A stretch of 42,998 nt of DNA from Methylobacterium sp. J-026 (GTDB taxonomy: Bacteria; Pseudomonadota; Alphaproteobacteria; Rhizobiales; Beijerinckiaceae): the NCBI RefSeq assembly GCF_022829585.1, contig NZ_JAKSYC010000183.1:1-42998 (forward strand), written 5' to 3'. The notes below the pieces were generated by a model, which saw only the letters and a list, made by a program, of their open reading frames with translations, had not been told where the DNA came from and searched no databases. A program made the translations under genes and the position numbers. Positions within the stretch are counted from its first letter, which is position 1. Each line of letters starts with the position of its first letter. Positions 8,628 to 17,856 of this stretch are shown here, in pieces.

Positions 8628-9965
8628 TCAGCGCCCCGCCAGCAGCGGCGACCAGGTCGGATCCGAGGCGTAGGCCGGTGTCGGGACCGGCTGCTCCACC
8701 CGGCCGGTGATGTCGACCATGAACAGCTTGCCGCCGCCCTGGCCGCCGGGATCGCGGAAGAACAGCACGTACTGGCCGTTCGGCGCGAAGGTCGGTCCCT
8801 CGTTGTGGAAGCCCTCGGTCAGCACCCGTTCGCCGCTGCCGTCGGGCTTCGACACGCAGATGGCGAAGCCGCCGTTGCGCTGTCGGGTATAGGCGATCAG
8901 ATCACCCCGCGGCGACCAGGCCGGCTGCGACGCGGACCCCGCCCCGAAGGTGATCCGGTGGGGGTTCGAGCCGTCCGCTCCCATCACGTAGACCTGCTGC
9001 GAGCCGCCGCGATCCGACTCGAACGCGATCTGCGTGCCGTCCGGTGCGTAGGTCGGCGAGGTGTCGATCGCCATCCCGCTGGTGATCGAATGCTGGGCCT
9101 TCGAGGCGATGTCCATGGTCACGATGTCGGCGTTGCCGCCCTGCTGGACGCTCATCACCAGCCGGCGCCCGTCCGGCGAGAAGCGCGGGCTCGCGCTCAT
9201 CGAATCGACGTTGCCCAGCGCCTGCCGCGCGCCCGTCTCCAGATTGATCACCTGCACCCGCGGCTGATGGCCAGTGGCCTGGGCCATGAAGGCGATGTCC
9301 TGCGTGGCGGGCGAGTAGCGCGGGGCGACGATCGACATCTCGCCGCTGGTGATCGCCCGGACGTTGGCGCCGTCCTGGTCCATGACCATCAGGCGCTTGC
9401 GGCGATTCTCCTTCGGGCCGGTCTCATCCACGAAGGCGATGCGGCTGTCGAACCAGGGACCGAGGCCGGTGATCTTGGTGTAGACCGCATCCGAGATCAG
9501 GTGGCCGGTGCGCCGGGCGTTGGCGGCGTCGGTGCCGTATTGCTGGCCGGTCATCTGCTGGCCGGAGGTCACGTCCCAGAGGCGGAACTCGACCTTCAGC
9601 CGGCCGCCGTCGCGGGCGACCCGGCCGGTGACGAGGCCCTGGACGCCGGTGGCCCGCCATTTCTCGAAGTTCGGGGCGGCGTCGAAATTCGGCTGCTCCG
9701 GGAACCGCGCATGGTCGAGGGGGGTGAAGTACCCCGAGCGGCGCAGGTTGTTGGTCACCACGCCGGAGACGAGGCCGCCGAGGCTCGGGTCACCGCCGAA
9801 ATCCGCCACGGCGATCGGCATCGGCTGGAAGTTGCCGCCGCCGATGCGCAGCTGCAGCTGCGCTTGGGCCGGCCCGACCGCGAAGGCCGTCAGCAGGGCC
9901 AGGACCGCGACGACGCGCGCGGCGAAGGACGTCGGGAGGCGCCCGGCGGAGGAGATGTGCGGCAT
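8628..9965 (-). CDS. tolB: Tol-Pal system periplasmic beta-propeller TolB
   Basis: 445 residues. A signal peptide (about 1-36, hydrophobic VVAVLALLTAFAVGPAQAQ) sends it to the periplasm. Residues ~37-170 are the TolB N-terminal domain (IAVADFGGD, NNLRRSGYFTPLD, WRATGVQGLVTGRV). The rest is a six-bladed propeller with repeated WD40-like signatures such as PRFSPDGRRLVMS, PTYAPDGTQIAFESDRGG and PAWSPRGDLIAYT. TolB links the inner-membrane TolQRA motor to Pal at the outer membrane and helps constriction of the envelope at division. It follows tolA by 65 bases in the same direction. Pal normally comes next, but here an unrelated convergent MFS gene follows, so pal must lie elsewhere. Confidence 0.97.
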   Translation of the reverse strand: MPHISSAGRLPTSFAARVVAVLALLTAFAVGPAQAQLQLRIGGGNFQPMPIAVADFGGDPSLGGLVSGVVTNNLRRSGYFTPLDHARFPEQPNFDAAPNFEKWRATGVQGLVTGRVARDGGRLKVEFRLWDVTSGQQMTGQQYGTDAANARRTGHLISDAVYTKITGLGPWFDSRIAFVDETGPKENRRKRLMVMDQDGANVRAITSGEMSIVAPRYSPATQDIAFMAQATGHQPRVQVINLETGARQALGNVDSMSASPRFSPDGRRLVMSVQQGGNADIVTMDIASKAQHSITSGMAIDTSPTYAPDGTQIAFESDRGGSQQVYVMGADGSNPHRITFGAGSASQPAWSPRGDLIAYTRQRNGGFAICVSKPDGSGERVLTEGFHNEGPTFAPNGQYVLFFRDPGGQGGGKLFMVDITGRVEQPVPTPAYASDPTWSPLLAGR

Positions 9966-10030
9966 GATGGGTCGGATCCGATTGACGATCAGACGGGGTT
10001 CGGTTGGGGGCAGGGGAGGGCTGGAGGGCC

Positions 10031-11386
10031 TCAGGTCGCCGTGAACTCGAACTCCGCGTTGATGGCCTTCCAGTCGTTGTAATACGGCGCGTAGGTGGCC
10101 GGTATGTTGTAGGGCGCGCAGCGGCGGACCGCCCGGAGCGCGGCTTGGGCGATCGACTGGTCCACCGCGCTGGCGCCGCCGCGCATGATCCGCGGCTCGG
10201 TGCTGAGTGAGCCGTTCGGGTTCAGGCGGATATCGAGCACCGGCAGGACCACGCCCTGCGTCGCCCCGGGGGGCGCCGCGTAGCAGCGCTCGATCTGCTG
10301 CTGGAGCAGGCCGACCAGGGCATCCCGCAGCGACGGCGACAGGCGCTGGGCGTTGCCGGTCGCAGCACCCAGCGCCGCCACCTTCTGCACGGCCTGGCCC
10401 GTGGCACCGGTCGATTGCGAGGGCACCTTCGAGGCGAGCATCGAGCGGATGTCGCCCGCGTTGAACTTGTTGGCGAGTTCGGCCTGCTTGCGCGCCTTGG
10501 CTTCCCCGTCGGCCTTGGCCTTCGCGTCCGCCATCGCCTTGGCCTTCGCCTTGGCGGCGGCCTCAGCCTTGGCGGCGGCTTCGGCCTTGGCGGCGTCCGC
10601 CTTGGCCTTCGCGGCAGCTTCCGCCTTCTCGGCGTCGGCCTCGGCCTTCGCCTCGGCGAGTTCCTTCTGGCGCTCGGCTTCCGCCTCGGCCTTGGCTTTG
10701 GCCTCGGCCACCTTCTTGGCCGCCTCGGCCTTGGCGGCGGCATCCGCCTTCGCCTTCGCGGCCGCGGCCTTCTGGGCGGCCGCCTCGGCCTCGGCCTCCT
10801 GCTTCTCGATCAGCTTCTCCAGCTGCTCGCGCTTCTCGGCCTCGGCCTTCGTGGCGGCCTCCGCCTTGGCCTTCGCCTCGGCCTTTGCTTCTGCCTTGGC
10901 GGCCTGCGCGGCCGCTTTCTCGGCGGCCGCTTTCTCCGCAGCCTTTTCGGCGGCCTTCTCGGCGGCTTTGGCGGCGGCCTTCTCGGCGTCGCGTTTCTCC
11001 TGCGCCGCCCTTGCGGCCTTGGCCGTCTCCTCCGGATCCGGCTCCCCGCGCAGCGGCATCTCCTCCGCGTTGGCGAGCTTCATCTCGGCGGTGCGGGTCG
11101 GCGCGGTCGGCGCGTCGGTCTTGGCGTTCTCGGGCTCCCGGTCCTCGACCTTCTCGGCCTTGCGGTCCGCCCGCGACGTGGCGTTCGGCATCGGCTTGTC
11201 GGCCTGCCGCTCGCCCTTGGTGATCTCGGAGAGCTGGTTCTCGGTGATCACCTCGACGGGCACGCCCTCCTGGGCCTCCGGCAGGGCCGGGGCCGCCACG
11301 CTGAACAGCGCCAGCGCGAGCAGCGCCACGTGGGTGCCGGCGGAGATCCAGACACCCGGTTCCTTGCGATCGAAGCGGAACTCCAC
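10031..11386 (-). CDS. tolA: Cell envelope integrity protein TolA
   Basis: 451 residues starting at GTG 11386, nine bases past the tolR stop. One N-terminal membrane helix (WISAGTHVALLALALFSVAA, about 13-32) anchors it. Residues ~110-320 form a very long Ala/Lys/Glu coiled coil built of AEAAAKAKAEA-like units that spans the periplasm. The C-terminal ~120 residues are the globular TolA domain (QQIERCYAAPPG, LDIRLNPNGSLSTEPRIM, ALRAVRRCAPYNIP), with the two cysteines usual for alphaproteobacterial members. With TolQ and TolR it uses the proton motive force to pull on TolB/Pal. The low-complexity coding sequence gives long false frames on the other strand. Confidence 0.95.
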   Translation of the reverse strand: MEFRFDRKEPGVWISAGTHVALLALALFSVAAPALPEAQEGVPVEVITENQLSEITKGERQADKPMPNATSRADRKAEKVEDREPENAKTDAPTAPTRTAEMKLANAEEMPLRGEPDPEETAKAARAAQEKRDAEKAAAKAAEKAAEKAAEKAAAEKAAAQAAKAEAKAEAKAKAEAATKAEAEKREQLEKLIEKQEAEAEAAAQKAAAAKAKADAAAKAEAAKKVAEAKAKAEAEAERQKELAEAKAEADAEKAEAAAKAKADAAKAEAAAKAEAAAKAKAKAMADAKAKADGEAKARKQAELANKFNAGDIRSMLASKVPSQSTGATGQAVQKVAALGAATGNAQRLSPSLRDALVGLLQQQIERCYAAPPGATQGVVLPVLDIRLNPNGSLSTEPRIMRGGASAVDQSIAQAALRAVRRCAPYNIPATYAPYYNDWKAINAEFEFTAT

Positions 11387-11395
11387 GGGTCGGCC

Positions 11396-11842
11396 CTACT
11401 GATGCTCGGGCTCGGTGACGAGGGCGACCTTCTTGAAGCCGCCTCCGGTCACGATCGCCATCACCTGTGCCACGCGGCCGTAATCGACCCGCTTGTCGCC
11501 GCGCACGAACACGCGCTCCTCGGTGCCGGTCTTGGCGGCTTCGGTGAGCTTGGGCACGATCGTGTCGTCGGTGAGCTCGTCCTCGCCGAGGAAGACCTGG
11601 CCGGTCTGGCGGATGGACAGGGTGATCGGCTTCACGTCAGAATTGAGCGGCGAGGCCTTGGATTGCGGCAGGTCCAGGGGGACGCCCACCGTCATCATCG
11701 GCGCCGCAACCATGAAGATGATCAGGAGCACCAGCACGACGTCGATGAACGGCGTCATGTTGATCTCGTTGATGGGACCGCCGCGGCGGCTCCGACGCCG
11801 ACGGCGCTTGCCGCCCTGCGATGCACCCGCTGCCATGCCCAT
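11396..11842 (-). CDS. tolR: Tol-Pal proton-channel protein TolR (ExbD/TolR family)
   Basis: 148 residues. A basic N-terminus (KRRRRRSRRGG) precedes NEINMTPFIDVVLVLLIIFM, the ExbD/TolR membrane helix with the essential channel aspartate in FIDVVLVLL. The periplasmic domain follows (LPQSKASPL, VFVRGDKRVDYGRVAQVM). TolR pairs with TolQ to make the proton-driven motor that energises TolA. The start ATG 11842 has AGGAG six bases upstream; the gene follows tolQ by 24 bases and precedes tolA by nine, so the three form one operon. Confidence 0.96.
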   Translation of the reverse strand: MGMAAGASQGGKRRRRRSRRGGPINEINMTPFIDVVLVLLIIFMVAAPMMTVGVPLDLPQSKASPLNSDVKPITLSIRQTGQVFLGEDELTDDTIVPKLTEAAKTGTEERVFVRGDKRVDYGRVAQVMAIVTGGGFKKVALVTEPEHQ

Positions 11843-11866
11843 GAATTGCTCCTCTCTGGATCGTGC

Positions 11867-12583
<717 letters not shown>

Positions 12584-12647
12584 CCGTCGAGGTCTCCTGC
12601 TCCGGGCCGCACTGCGCCGGCTGAAGCCCGCGTCCGCCGGATCCGTG

Positions 12648-12668
12648 AGCGATATCAATGCTATCGCT
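12648..12668. promoter_or_regulatory. Inverted repeat in the tolQ / aldolase divergent region
   Basis: AGCGATA (12648-12654), seven bases, TATCGCT (12662-12668) form a perfect inverted repeat 65-85 bases upstream of tolQ. It could be an operator for tolQ or for the divergent aldolase. Two copies of GTTAAGG lie a little further right, near 12731 and 12749. None of these matches a motif I can name. Confidence 0.35.
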
Positions 12669-12906
12669 GGCGAATCTGTCGAAAGTATGGGCCGTCGACG
12701 ACGCCCGCATCCCGCCGGCGCGGCAACCCCGTTAAGGGCGTGGCAGGGTTAAGGATCGGTTTCGATCCCGGCGATCCTAAAAGGGGGCGCCGGGCGAGGG
12801 CGGGTGCTGCAGGCTGGACCTTAGGAAACCGGGGCCGCTATGCTCCCGGAATACGGCGCCGAGTCGCGATCGCCACGCGGCCGGACGAGAGACGTACAGG
12901 AAGCGC

Positions 12907-13695
12907 ATGACCCTTCCCGTTCCGAGCCTTCAGGAGCTTCTGCCGACCGGCCCGGCCCGGTTCCTCGGCTGGTCCTGCATCGCCGACCCGGCCATCGCGG
13001 GGGCCCTGGCGCGGGCGGGGTTCGATGCCGTGCTGCTGGACCAGCAACACGGCGGCTACGACTACAAATCGAGCTGCGCGGCGATCACCGAGGTGGCCCT
13101 GGCAGGCAAGGCCGCCCTGGTGCGGGTCGCGGTCGGCGATGTCGCCATGGTGTCGCGGATGCTGGATGCGGGCGCGGCCGGCATCGTTGCGCCGATGATC
13201 AACACGGTGGAGCAGGCGAAGGCGCTCGCCGCCGCCGCCAAGTTCCCGCCGGTCGGACAGCGCAGCTGGGGCCCGGACCGGGCGATCCTGCTGTCCGGTC
13301 TCCGGGACGGGGCCGCGTATCTCGCGGTCGGCAACAGCCGGGCGCTGACCATCGCGATGTGCGAGACGGCGGAGTCGATCGCCGCGCTCGACGCGATCCT
13401 GGCGGTGCCGGGCATCGACGGCGTCCTGGTCGGGCCGGCCGACCTGTCGATCGCCCTGTCCAACGGCGCGGCCATCGACCCGCTCGGCGCGGCGGTCACG
13501 GCCGCGCTCGGGGAGATCGTGCGCAAGACCCTGGCGGCGGGCAAGCTGCCCTGCGCCTTCGCGCCGTCGGCGGCCCGGGCGCGGGAAATGGTGGCGATGG
13601 GCTTCCAGCTGGTGTCGATCGAGTACGACGCCCTGACCATCGCGGATGCGTTCGCCCGGCTGTTGCACCAGGCCGACCCGTCGCGGGCAGGCTGA
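12907..13695 (+). CDS. HpcH/HpaI-type aldolase
   Basis: 262 residues from ATG 12907 (AGGAAG upstream). The TIM-barrel family of class II pyruvate aldolases is clear from FDAVLLDQQHGGYD (cf. the usual DxEHG), IVAPMINTVEQAKALAAAAKFPPVGQRSWGP (short pieces: VAPMINTVEQAKALAAA, PPVGQRSWGP), MCETAESIAALDAILAVPGI with a metal-binding Glu, and LVGPADLSIALS with a metal-binding Asp. Such enzymes cleave or form 4-hydroxy-2-oxo acids, for instance in aromatic degradation, or act on citramalyl/malyl-CoA-like substrates; the true substrate here is unknown. The usual acidic residue of the DxEHG motif is replaced in LDQQHGG. The gene is inserted, in the opposite direction, between ybgC and tolQ; its end is three bases from that of ybgC. 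Confidence 0.85.
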   Translation: MTLPVPSLQELLPTGPARFLGWSCIADPAIAGALARAGFDAVLLDQQHGGYDYKSSCAAITEVALAGKAALVRVAVGDVAMVSRMLDAGAAGIVAPMINTVEQAKALAAAAKFPPVGQRSWGPDRAILLSGLRDGAAYLAVGNSRALTIAMCETAESIAALDAILAVPGIDGVLVGPADLSIALSNGAAIDPLGAAVTAALGEIVRKTLAAGKLPCAFAPSAARAREMVAMGFQLVSIEYDALTIADAFARLLHQADPSRAG

Positions 13696-13698
13696 GGC

Positions 13699-14151
13699 TC
13701 AACCGGCCGATGTCTGGGATAGCCGTCGCCGCAGGACATCCGGCAGGCGGACGGCGCGGCCGTCGCGGACGCAGGCGACCGTCACCTCGGCGGCGACCAA
13801 GAGCGCATCGCCCCGGCGGACTTCCTGAATGAGCAGCATAGAGGCGCCGCGCAGGGCCGTCGTGCGCGTCAGGATCGTCAGCAGATCGTCCATCCGGGCG
13901 GCGCGGACGAAGTCGAGGCTCATCCGCCGCACGACGAAGACCAGACCCTGCGCCTCGCGGTACAGATCGGACTGATCGCCGGCGAGGTCGCGGAGCAGTT
14001 CCGTGCGTCCGCGCTCCAGGAAGCGCAGATAGTTTGCGTGATAGACGAAACCCGAGAAATCGGTGTCCTCGTAGTAGACGCGCACGCTCAGGCGATGCGG
14101 CGGGCGACCATTGTCCTCTGGGTCATCGGCGTTGGGCGGAATGGCGCTCAT
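13699..14151 (-). CDS. ybgC: Tol-Pal-associated acyl-CoA thioesterase YbgC
   Basis: 150 residues with a single hot-dog fold. VRVYYEDTDFSGFVYHANYL (first half VRVYYEDTDFSG) holds the catalytic Asp of the YbgC/4-hydroxybenzoyl-CoA thioesterase family, followed by RFLERGRTELLRDLAGDQ and FVVRRMSLDFVRAARMDDLL. It hydrolyses acyl-CoA or acyl-ACP thioesters in the cytoplasm, and its gene is nearly always the first of the tol-pal cluster. Here it faces the same way as tolQRAB but is cut off from it by the aldolase gene 12907-13695. The N-terminal ~18 residues are polar and poorly conserved, so the start could be slightly later. Confidence 0.93.
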   Translation of the reverse strand: MSAIPPNADDPEDNGRPPHRLSVRVYYEDTDFSGFVYHANYLRFLERGRTELLRDLAGDQSDLYREAQGLVFVVRRMSLDFVRAARMDDLLTILTRTTALRGASMLLIQEVRRGDALLVAAEVTVACVRDGRAVRLPDVLRRRLSQTSAG

Positions 14152-14300
14152 GCCGGTCCCTTAGCGCATCGGTCTCGGTGCCGGAACCGCGGTCCATGCC
14201 CAGCGGACCGGAGGTGCCGCGGTTCCTCCGCGGCGCGACGCGTGTTCCCTCTGCCGGACCAAAGCACCGATTTCAGCACGAAGAGGCGTCCAGATGCGAC

Positions 14301-14324
14301 GAAGGCCGCCCTCGGGCGGCCTTC
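14301..14324 (-). terminator. Strong GC hairpin after the DUF4142 gene
   Basis: GAAGGCCGCC, loop CTCG, GGCGGCCTTC: a perfect 10-base stem with a tetraloop, 30 bases past the stop of the minus-strand DUF4142 gene and upstream of ybgC. No T-tract follows on either strand. It most likely ends or insulates DUF4142 transcription from ybgC. Confidence 0.65.
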
Positions 14325-14353
14325 GCAGACTTAGTCCAAGCCTGGAAGGGCTA

Positions 14354-15079
14354 TCAGCCACCGATGCGGGCGGCGAGGCTGGCCGAGTGGGCGTGCTCGT
14401 CGGCGATGTAGGGCAGCGCCTCGGTGGCGAAGCGGCGGCCCTGCGCGTTATCACCGGCCTTGGCGTAGGAATCGTACAGCGCCAGGGTCCGGGCGTCGGA
14501 GCGGGCCTGCTGATCGATGTAGGTGCGATCGAAGGCGCGGCCGTTCGGGGCCGACTGCAACTGCGTCAGACGCGCCTGGCCACGCTCGCCGAGGGCCACG
14601 CGCCGACCCGGCTCGCCGGGGCTGTTATCCACGATCCCGACGGCGCCGAGGGCCCCGCCGATGATGCTGGTGCCCAGGTTGGCCGCCACGGTCACGGGGG
14701 CGAGCACGAGGCCGACCGGGTTGCTTAGGTCAGTCTGGATGCCCTGGTTGTCCGAGACGACCGTGCCGTTGCGCGACAGGGAGGTGTTCGGCGGCAGCAG
14801 CGCGTCGGTGGTCGCCTTGCGCTCGACCAGGACCCGGTTCGCGTAGTTCCGGACGTTCGGGTTGCGCGACCGCTGGAGGGCGATCCGGCTCGCCTCGATG
14901 CTGGCGGCGTCCGATCGCAGGGCCTCGGCGCGGAAGGCCGGGGTCTCGGTGCCGGCTGCGCCGACGCTGTCCTGGTTGGCGAAGGGCAGCACACGGATCG
15001 GAAGCGCGTCCTGCGCGAAAGCCGGAGCGGAGAACGCAGCGGCGGAGAAGCCGAGGACGGCGAGCGTGATCTTTTTCAT
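14354..15079 (-). CDS. Exported DUF4142-like protein
   Basis: 241 residues from ATG 15079; the longer frame to 15202 is not protein-like, and MKKITLAVLGFSAAAFSAPAFAQ is a textbook signal peptide. The mature part looks like the ferritin-like DUF4142 family: AFRAEALRSDAASIEASRIA and SRNPNVRNYANRVLVERKAT in its N-terminal half, and a closing helical pair around RAFDRTYIDQQARSDARTLALYDSYAK and ALPYIADEHAHSASLA (both quoted in part). A Gly/Ala-rich insert (VTVAANLGTSIIGGALGAVG) may be membrane-associated. Function is unknown. A GGAAC-N16-AGTT box at 15201-15225 suggests stress control. It lies between ruvB and ybgC, genes that are close neighbours in related bacteria. Confidence 0.75.
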   Translation of the reverse strand: MKKITLAVLGFSAAAFSAPAFAQDALPIRVLPFANQDSVGAAGTETPAFRAEALRSDAASIEASRIALQRSRNPNVRNYANRVLVERKATTDALLPPNTSLSRNGTVVSDNQGIQTDLSNPVGLVLAPVTVAANLGTSIIGGALGAVGIVDNSPGEPGRRVALGERGQARLTQLQSAPNGRAFDRTYIDQQARSDARTLALYDSYAKAGDNAQGRRFATEALPYIADEHAHSASLAARIGG

Positions 15080-15445
15080 GGCGGAAGTTGATCCCTGACG
15101 TTGTTTTTGAAGGCTCGGAGATCTGTCGCAATCCGAAGGGCAGAGCCCAGGCACGGACAGTCTCGCCGGCGCCACGCAGAGTTGGCGCGGTTGCCTCCAC
15201 AACTGGCACGTGTTCGCGCCGTTCCATGACGTGCACGAGATTTTCTGTCGGACGTCGACCCGACAACTTGGCTCAAGCTTGGCCGCAGCGTTCGCACAGC
15301 TCGCGAAAACTTTTGTAATGGCAACAGCTTGTGGATGTCGCGCCCGAGCATCGGACCGCGGCTTCGAGCGCCGTTTCTGTTCTCTCAGTATGAGCGAGAC
15401 GAATTGCAGGCTTGAGTTTCCTGCATAGGACTGCCGGAAGTGGTG
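15080..15445. other. Intergenic region between DUF4142 gene and ruvB
   Basis: 366 bases with no supportable gene. It contains the EcfG-like box at 15201-15225 for the DUF4142 gene, and an AT-richer stretch near 15300-15420 where ruvB transcription ends. I see no strong terminator. Confidence 0.5.
15201..15225 (-). promoter_or_regulatory. EcfG-like promoter candidate for the DUF4142 gene
   Basis: On the minus strand GGAAC (15225-15221), 16 bases, AGTT (15204-15201). It keeps the strongly conserved GTT of the -10 element but not its leading C. The distance to the ATG at 15079 is about 120 bases, implying a long leader. Confidence 0.45.
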
Positions 15446-16501
15446 TCAGTCCCCGTCATCGCTGAACAGCATGGGCTGGCCGCGTGGATCACGCTTCGGC
15501 TCCGCGAAACCCATGTGGCGGTAGGCATGCCGGGTGAGCACGCGTCCCCGGGGGGTGCGCTGCACGAAGCCGTGTTGGATCAGATAGGGCTCGATGATGT
15601 CTTCGATGGCGTCGCGCGGCTCGGACAGGGCCGCCCCGATCGTCTCGATACCCACCGGACCGCCCCCGAACGAGCCCGCGATCAGCTTCAGGTACTTGCG
15701 GTCCATGACGTCCAGCCCCGCCTCGTCGATGTCGAGGAGCTTGAGCGCCCGGTCGGCGATCGCCCGCGTCACCGTCTCGGCCTCGGCCACCACCGCGAAG
15801 TCGCGCACCCGCCGCAGCAGACGCCCGGCGATCCGCGGCGTGCCCCGTGCCCGCCGGGCGATCTCGTTGGCCCCCTCCGCCGACATGCCCACGCCCAGAA
15901 CCCGCGCCCCGCGGGCGACGATCTGCTCGAGCTCGTCGATCTCGTAGAATTCCAGGCGGATCGGAATCCCGAACCGGTCGCGCAGCGGCGTGGTCAGCAG
16001 GCCCGCCCGGGTGGTGGCACCCACGAGCGTGAACTTCGGCAGCTCGATCTTCACCGAGCGCGCCGCCGGCCCTTCGCCGATGATCAGGTCGAGCTGGTAA
16101 TCCTCCATCGCCGGATAGAGGATTTCTTCGACCGCCGGATTGAGCCGATGGATCTCGTCGATGAACAGCACGTCGCGCTCATCGAGATTGGTCAGCTGCG
16201 CGGCGAGGTCCCCGGCCTTGGCGATCACGGGACCCGACGTCGAGCGGAAATTGACGCCGAGCTCCCGCGCCACGATCTGGGCGAGGGTCGTCTTGCCGAG
16301 CCCGGGGGGGCCGACGAACAGGACGTGGTCGAGGGCCTGGCCGGTCTTGCGCGCGGCTTCGATGAAGATCTGCATGTTCGCCCGGGCCGCGCGCTGGCCG
16401 ATGAACTCGGACAGGCTCAGCGGACGGATCGTCTGATCGACGTCCTCAGAGCGCTTTTCCGGCGTCAGGAGCGCGTTGGTCGGGGCTTTCGGCTTGCTCA
16501 T
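15446..16501 (-). CDS. ruvB: Holliday junction branch-migration ATPase RuvB
   Basis: 351 residues from ATG 16501 (AAGGA upstream); the frame is open to 16861 but conserved sequence begins at [20 protein letters not shown]. Walker A is GPPGLGKTT (about 63-71), Walker B is [10 protein letters not shown] (about 113-122), sensor 1 lies in LVGATTRAG, and the arginine finger region is [12 protein letters not shown]. The C-terminal winged-helix DNA-binding domain ends [18 protein letters not shown]. RuvB hexamers, loaded by RuvA, pump DNA through Holliday junctions in recombination repair. ruvC and ruvA often stand just upstream; here the upstream neighbour is an unrelated divergent small gene, so ruvB seems to be transcribed alone. 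Confidence 0.97.
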   Translation of the reverse strand: MSKPKAPTNALLTPEKRSEDVDQTIRPLSLSEFIGQRAARANMQIFIEAARKTGQALDHVLFVGPPGLGKTTLAQIVARELGVNFRSTSGPVIAKAGDLAAQLTNLDERDVLFIDEIHRLNPAVEEILYPAMEDYQLDLIIGEGPAARSVKIELPKFTLVGATTRAGLLTTPLRDRFGIPIRLEFYEIDELEQIVARGARVLGVGMSAEGANEIARRARGTPRIAGRLLRRVRDFAVVAEAETVTRAIADRALKLLDIDEAGLDVMDRKYLKLIAGSFGGGPVGIETIGAALSEPRDAIEDIIEPYLIQHGFVQRTPRGRVLTRHAYRHMGFAEPKRDPRGQPMLFSDDGD

Positions 16502-16738
16502 GGATCCTTGCTTCGTGGACCGGACCCCGCCGTCCCGGGGCCGGAACGCGGTGCGGGCCCCTGGGCGGCCGCCGCGTCGGGGCTCGCCCTCCTTAACGGC
16601 GATTGCCGGGAAGTCTAAGCGCCGCCGACGATGGTGCGGCGTTGCACGCCGTCCACCGCTTGCGATGCAACCGAAGCCGCGACCCGCGCATTCCTGCAGC
16701 ACCGATCCAAGCACGGCCGCAGGGCGCTTCCCCCCACC

Positions 16739-16972
16739 ATGATGATCCGAAATCTCGCATGCGGCGCGGCCGGCGTTGCGCTCCTGTTCGCGGCCGCCAC
16801 GGCACAGGCCGCGGGCGTCCCGGACGCCACGAAGGTCGCCGATGCCAGCCCGCAGGTCCATTCCGCCACCAGCGCGGACCGGGACGACGAGGCGAGCTGC
16901 AGCCGGTCGCGCCGTCGGCTTTGGATCGAGGGCGAGGGCTGGGTGGTTCGGCGGATCACGACCTGCCGCTGA
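16739..16972 (+). CDS. Small exported protein, unknown function
   Basis: 77 residues starting at ATG 16739 (or the next ATG, 16742). [20 protein letters not shown] then TAQAAG is a clear signal peptide. The mature protein is about 50 residues: a polar Ser/Asp-rich stretch, then [19 protein letters not shown] and ITTCR at the end. The two cysteines bracket the basic/aromatic core and could form a disulfide in the periplasm. I do not recognise a named family. It is divergent from ruvB across 237 bases in which I see no distinct motif. Confidence 0.6.
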   Translation: MMIRNLACGAAGVALLFAAATAQAAGVPDATKVADASPQVHSATSADRDDEASCSRSRRRLWIEGEGWVVRRITTCR

Positions 16973-17011
16973 GGCGCGTTACGCATCAGCACTCTCCGCG
17001 GCTGGCCGTTC

Positions 17012-17036
17012 GGAACGGGGTCACGTCGGGTCGGTT
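17012..17036 (+). promoter_or_regulatory. EcfG-like promoter candidate for the exported protein at 17090
   Basis: GGAAC (17012-17016), 16 bases, GGTT (17033-17036), which keeps the conserved GTT core. The -10 element ends 53 bases before the ATG at 17090, the same geometry as the perfect site in front of the csbD-like gene. Confidence 0.5.
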
Positions 17037-17089
17037 TCCCAGCCTCCAGCGCGATACGCTCGCGCCGAACACGCATTGGAACCGGCCCC

Positions 17090-17455
17090 ATGGCGATCCG
17101 GACAATTCTTCCGCTTCTTGCCCTCGCGCTCGCGGCGCCAGCGTCGGCGCAGGGGTTCGGTGGCGCCGTTCCCTACGGTTCCGGCTACACGGACGGCTTC
17201 GGCGGGCCATTCCTGCGCGGCGACTATATCGGTGCCCCGCTAACACCGGTGCCGAGCCCGACACAGATCGTGCCGGCGCCCTGGAGTTACGGCACCTACG
17301 GGGTCCCCACGGTCTCGGGTATTGCACCGGCCCCCGCGGCGCAGCCGGCGCTCCTGGTCATCCAGGGAGTCGGGCCGAAGGGCCGCCGCCGCGCCGTCGC
17401 GGAAGACCGGACCGCCGGTGCGCAGGTTATCGCGGTTCAGGTTCCTCGGCGGTGA
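17090..17455 (+). CDS. Exported Gly/Pro-rich protein, unknown function
   Basis: 121 residues. MAIRTILPLLALALAAPASA then QG is a standard signal peptide. The mature protein opens with a Gly/Tyr/Phe-rich stretch (FGGAVPYGSGYTDGFGGPFL), runs through a Pro-rich middle (PLTPVPSPTQIVPAPW), and ends with a basic, more ordered tail (LLVIQGVGPKGRRRAVAE ... VIAVQVPRR). No catalytic motif is visible; a structural or envelope-associated role is only a guess. An EcfG-like promoter sits 53 bases upstream. The last 29 bases overlap the end of the convergent gene 17427-17783. Confidence 0.6.
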   Translation: MAIRTILPLLALALAAPASAQGFGGAVPYGSGYTDGFGGPFLRGDYIGAPLTPVPSPTQIVPAPWSYGTYGVPTVSGIAPAPAAQPALLVIQGVGPKGRRRAVAEDRTAGAQVIAVQVPRR

Positions 17456-17783
17456 GAGTGGCATACCACGCCGCATAGGGCGTGTTGCGGGCGAGGTGGC
17501 GGTTGAGATCGGGGGCGCCGTCGGTCCACCAGACCGGTCCGCGCTCGCCCAATCCGGTCTTGGCCGCGTCCACGGAGGCGCGCGCCGCCCTCAGTGCGTC
17601 CGCGGCGCCGGCCTCGCCGTCGCGCTCGGCCTGCTTGGCGGCCCGCACGGCGCGCCGGGCCGCCATCAGGTCTGAGACCAGAGCCGCCCGACGCTCCGGC
17701 GACAGGTTGGGATCGGCGCTGCGCCAAAGACGTCCACGAACAACGATATACCGCCGATCCGGTGTTGGTATTGCCACGCTCAT
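17427..17783 (-). CDS. Conserved small cytoplasmic protein, unknown function
   Basis: 118 residues beginning MSVAIPTPDRRYIVVRGRLW, followed by RSADPNLSPERRAALVSDLMAARRAV (quoted in two parts here: RSADPNLSPERR, AALVSDLMAARRAV) and a helical Ala/Arg/Glu segment, then GLGERGPVWWTDGAPDLNRH and NTPYAAWY. The start RYIVVRGRLWR and the WWTDGAPDLNR stretch look conserved, and I believe similar proteins are common in Methylobacterium, sometimes with misleading names. No known domain or membrane segment is seen. It converges with, and overlaps by 29 bases, the exported protein gene to its left. Confidence 0.65.
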   Translation of the reverse strand: MSVAIPTPDRRYIVVRGRLWRSADPNLSPERRAALVSDLMAARRAVRAAKQAERDGEAGAADALRAARASVDAAKTGLGERGPVWWTDGAPDLNRHLARNTPYAAWYATLTAEEPEPR

Positions 17784-17856
17784 TGCGGCTTCATGCTCGT
17801 TGTAGGTGGGTTAAGTCTTACGGATTAGACCGCGGATATCGGGTCCAGGTCACGCC

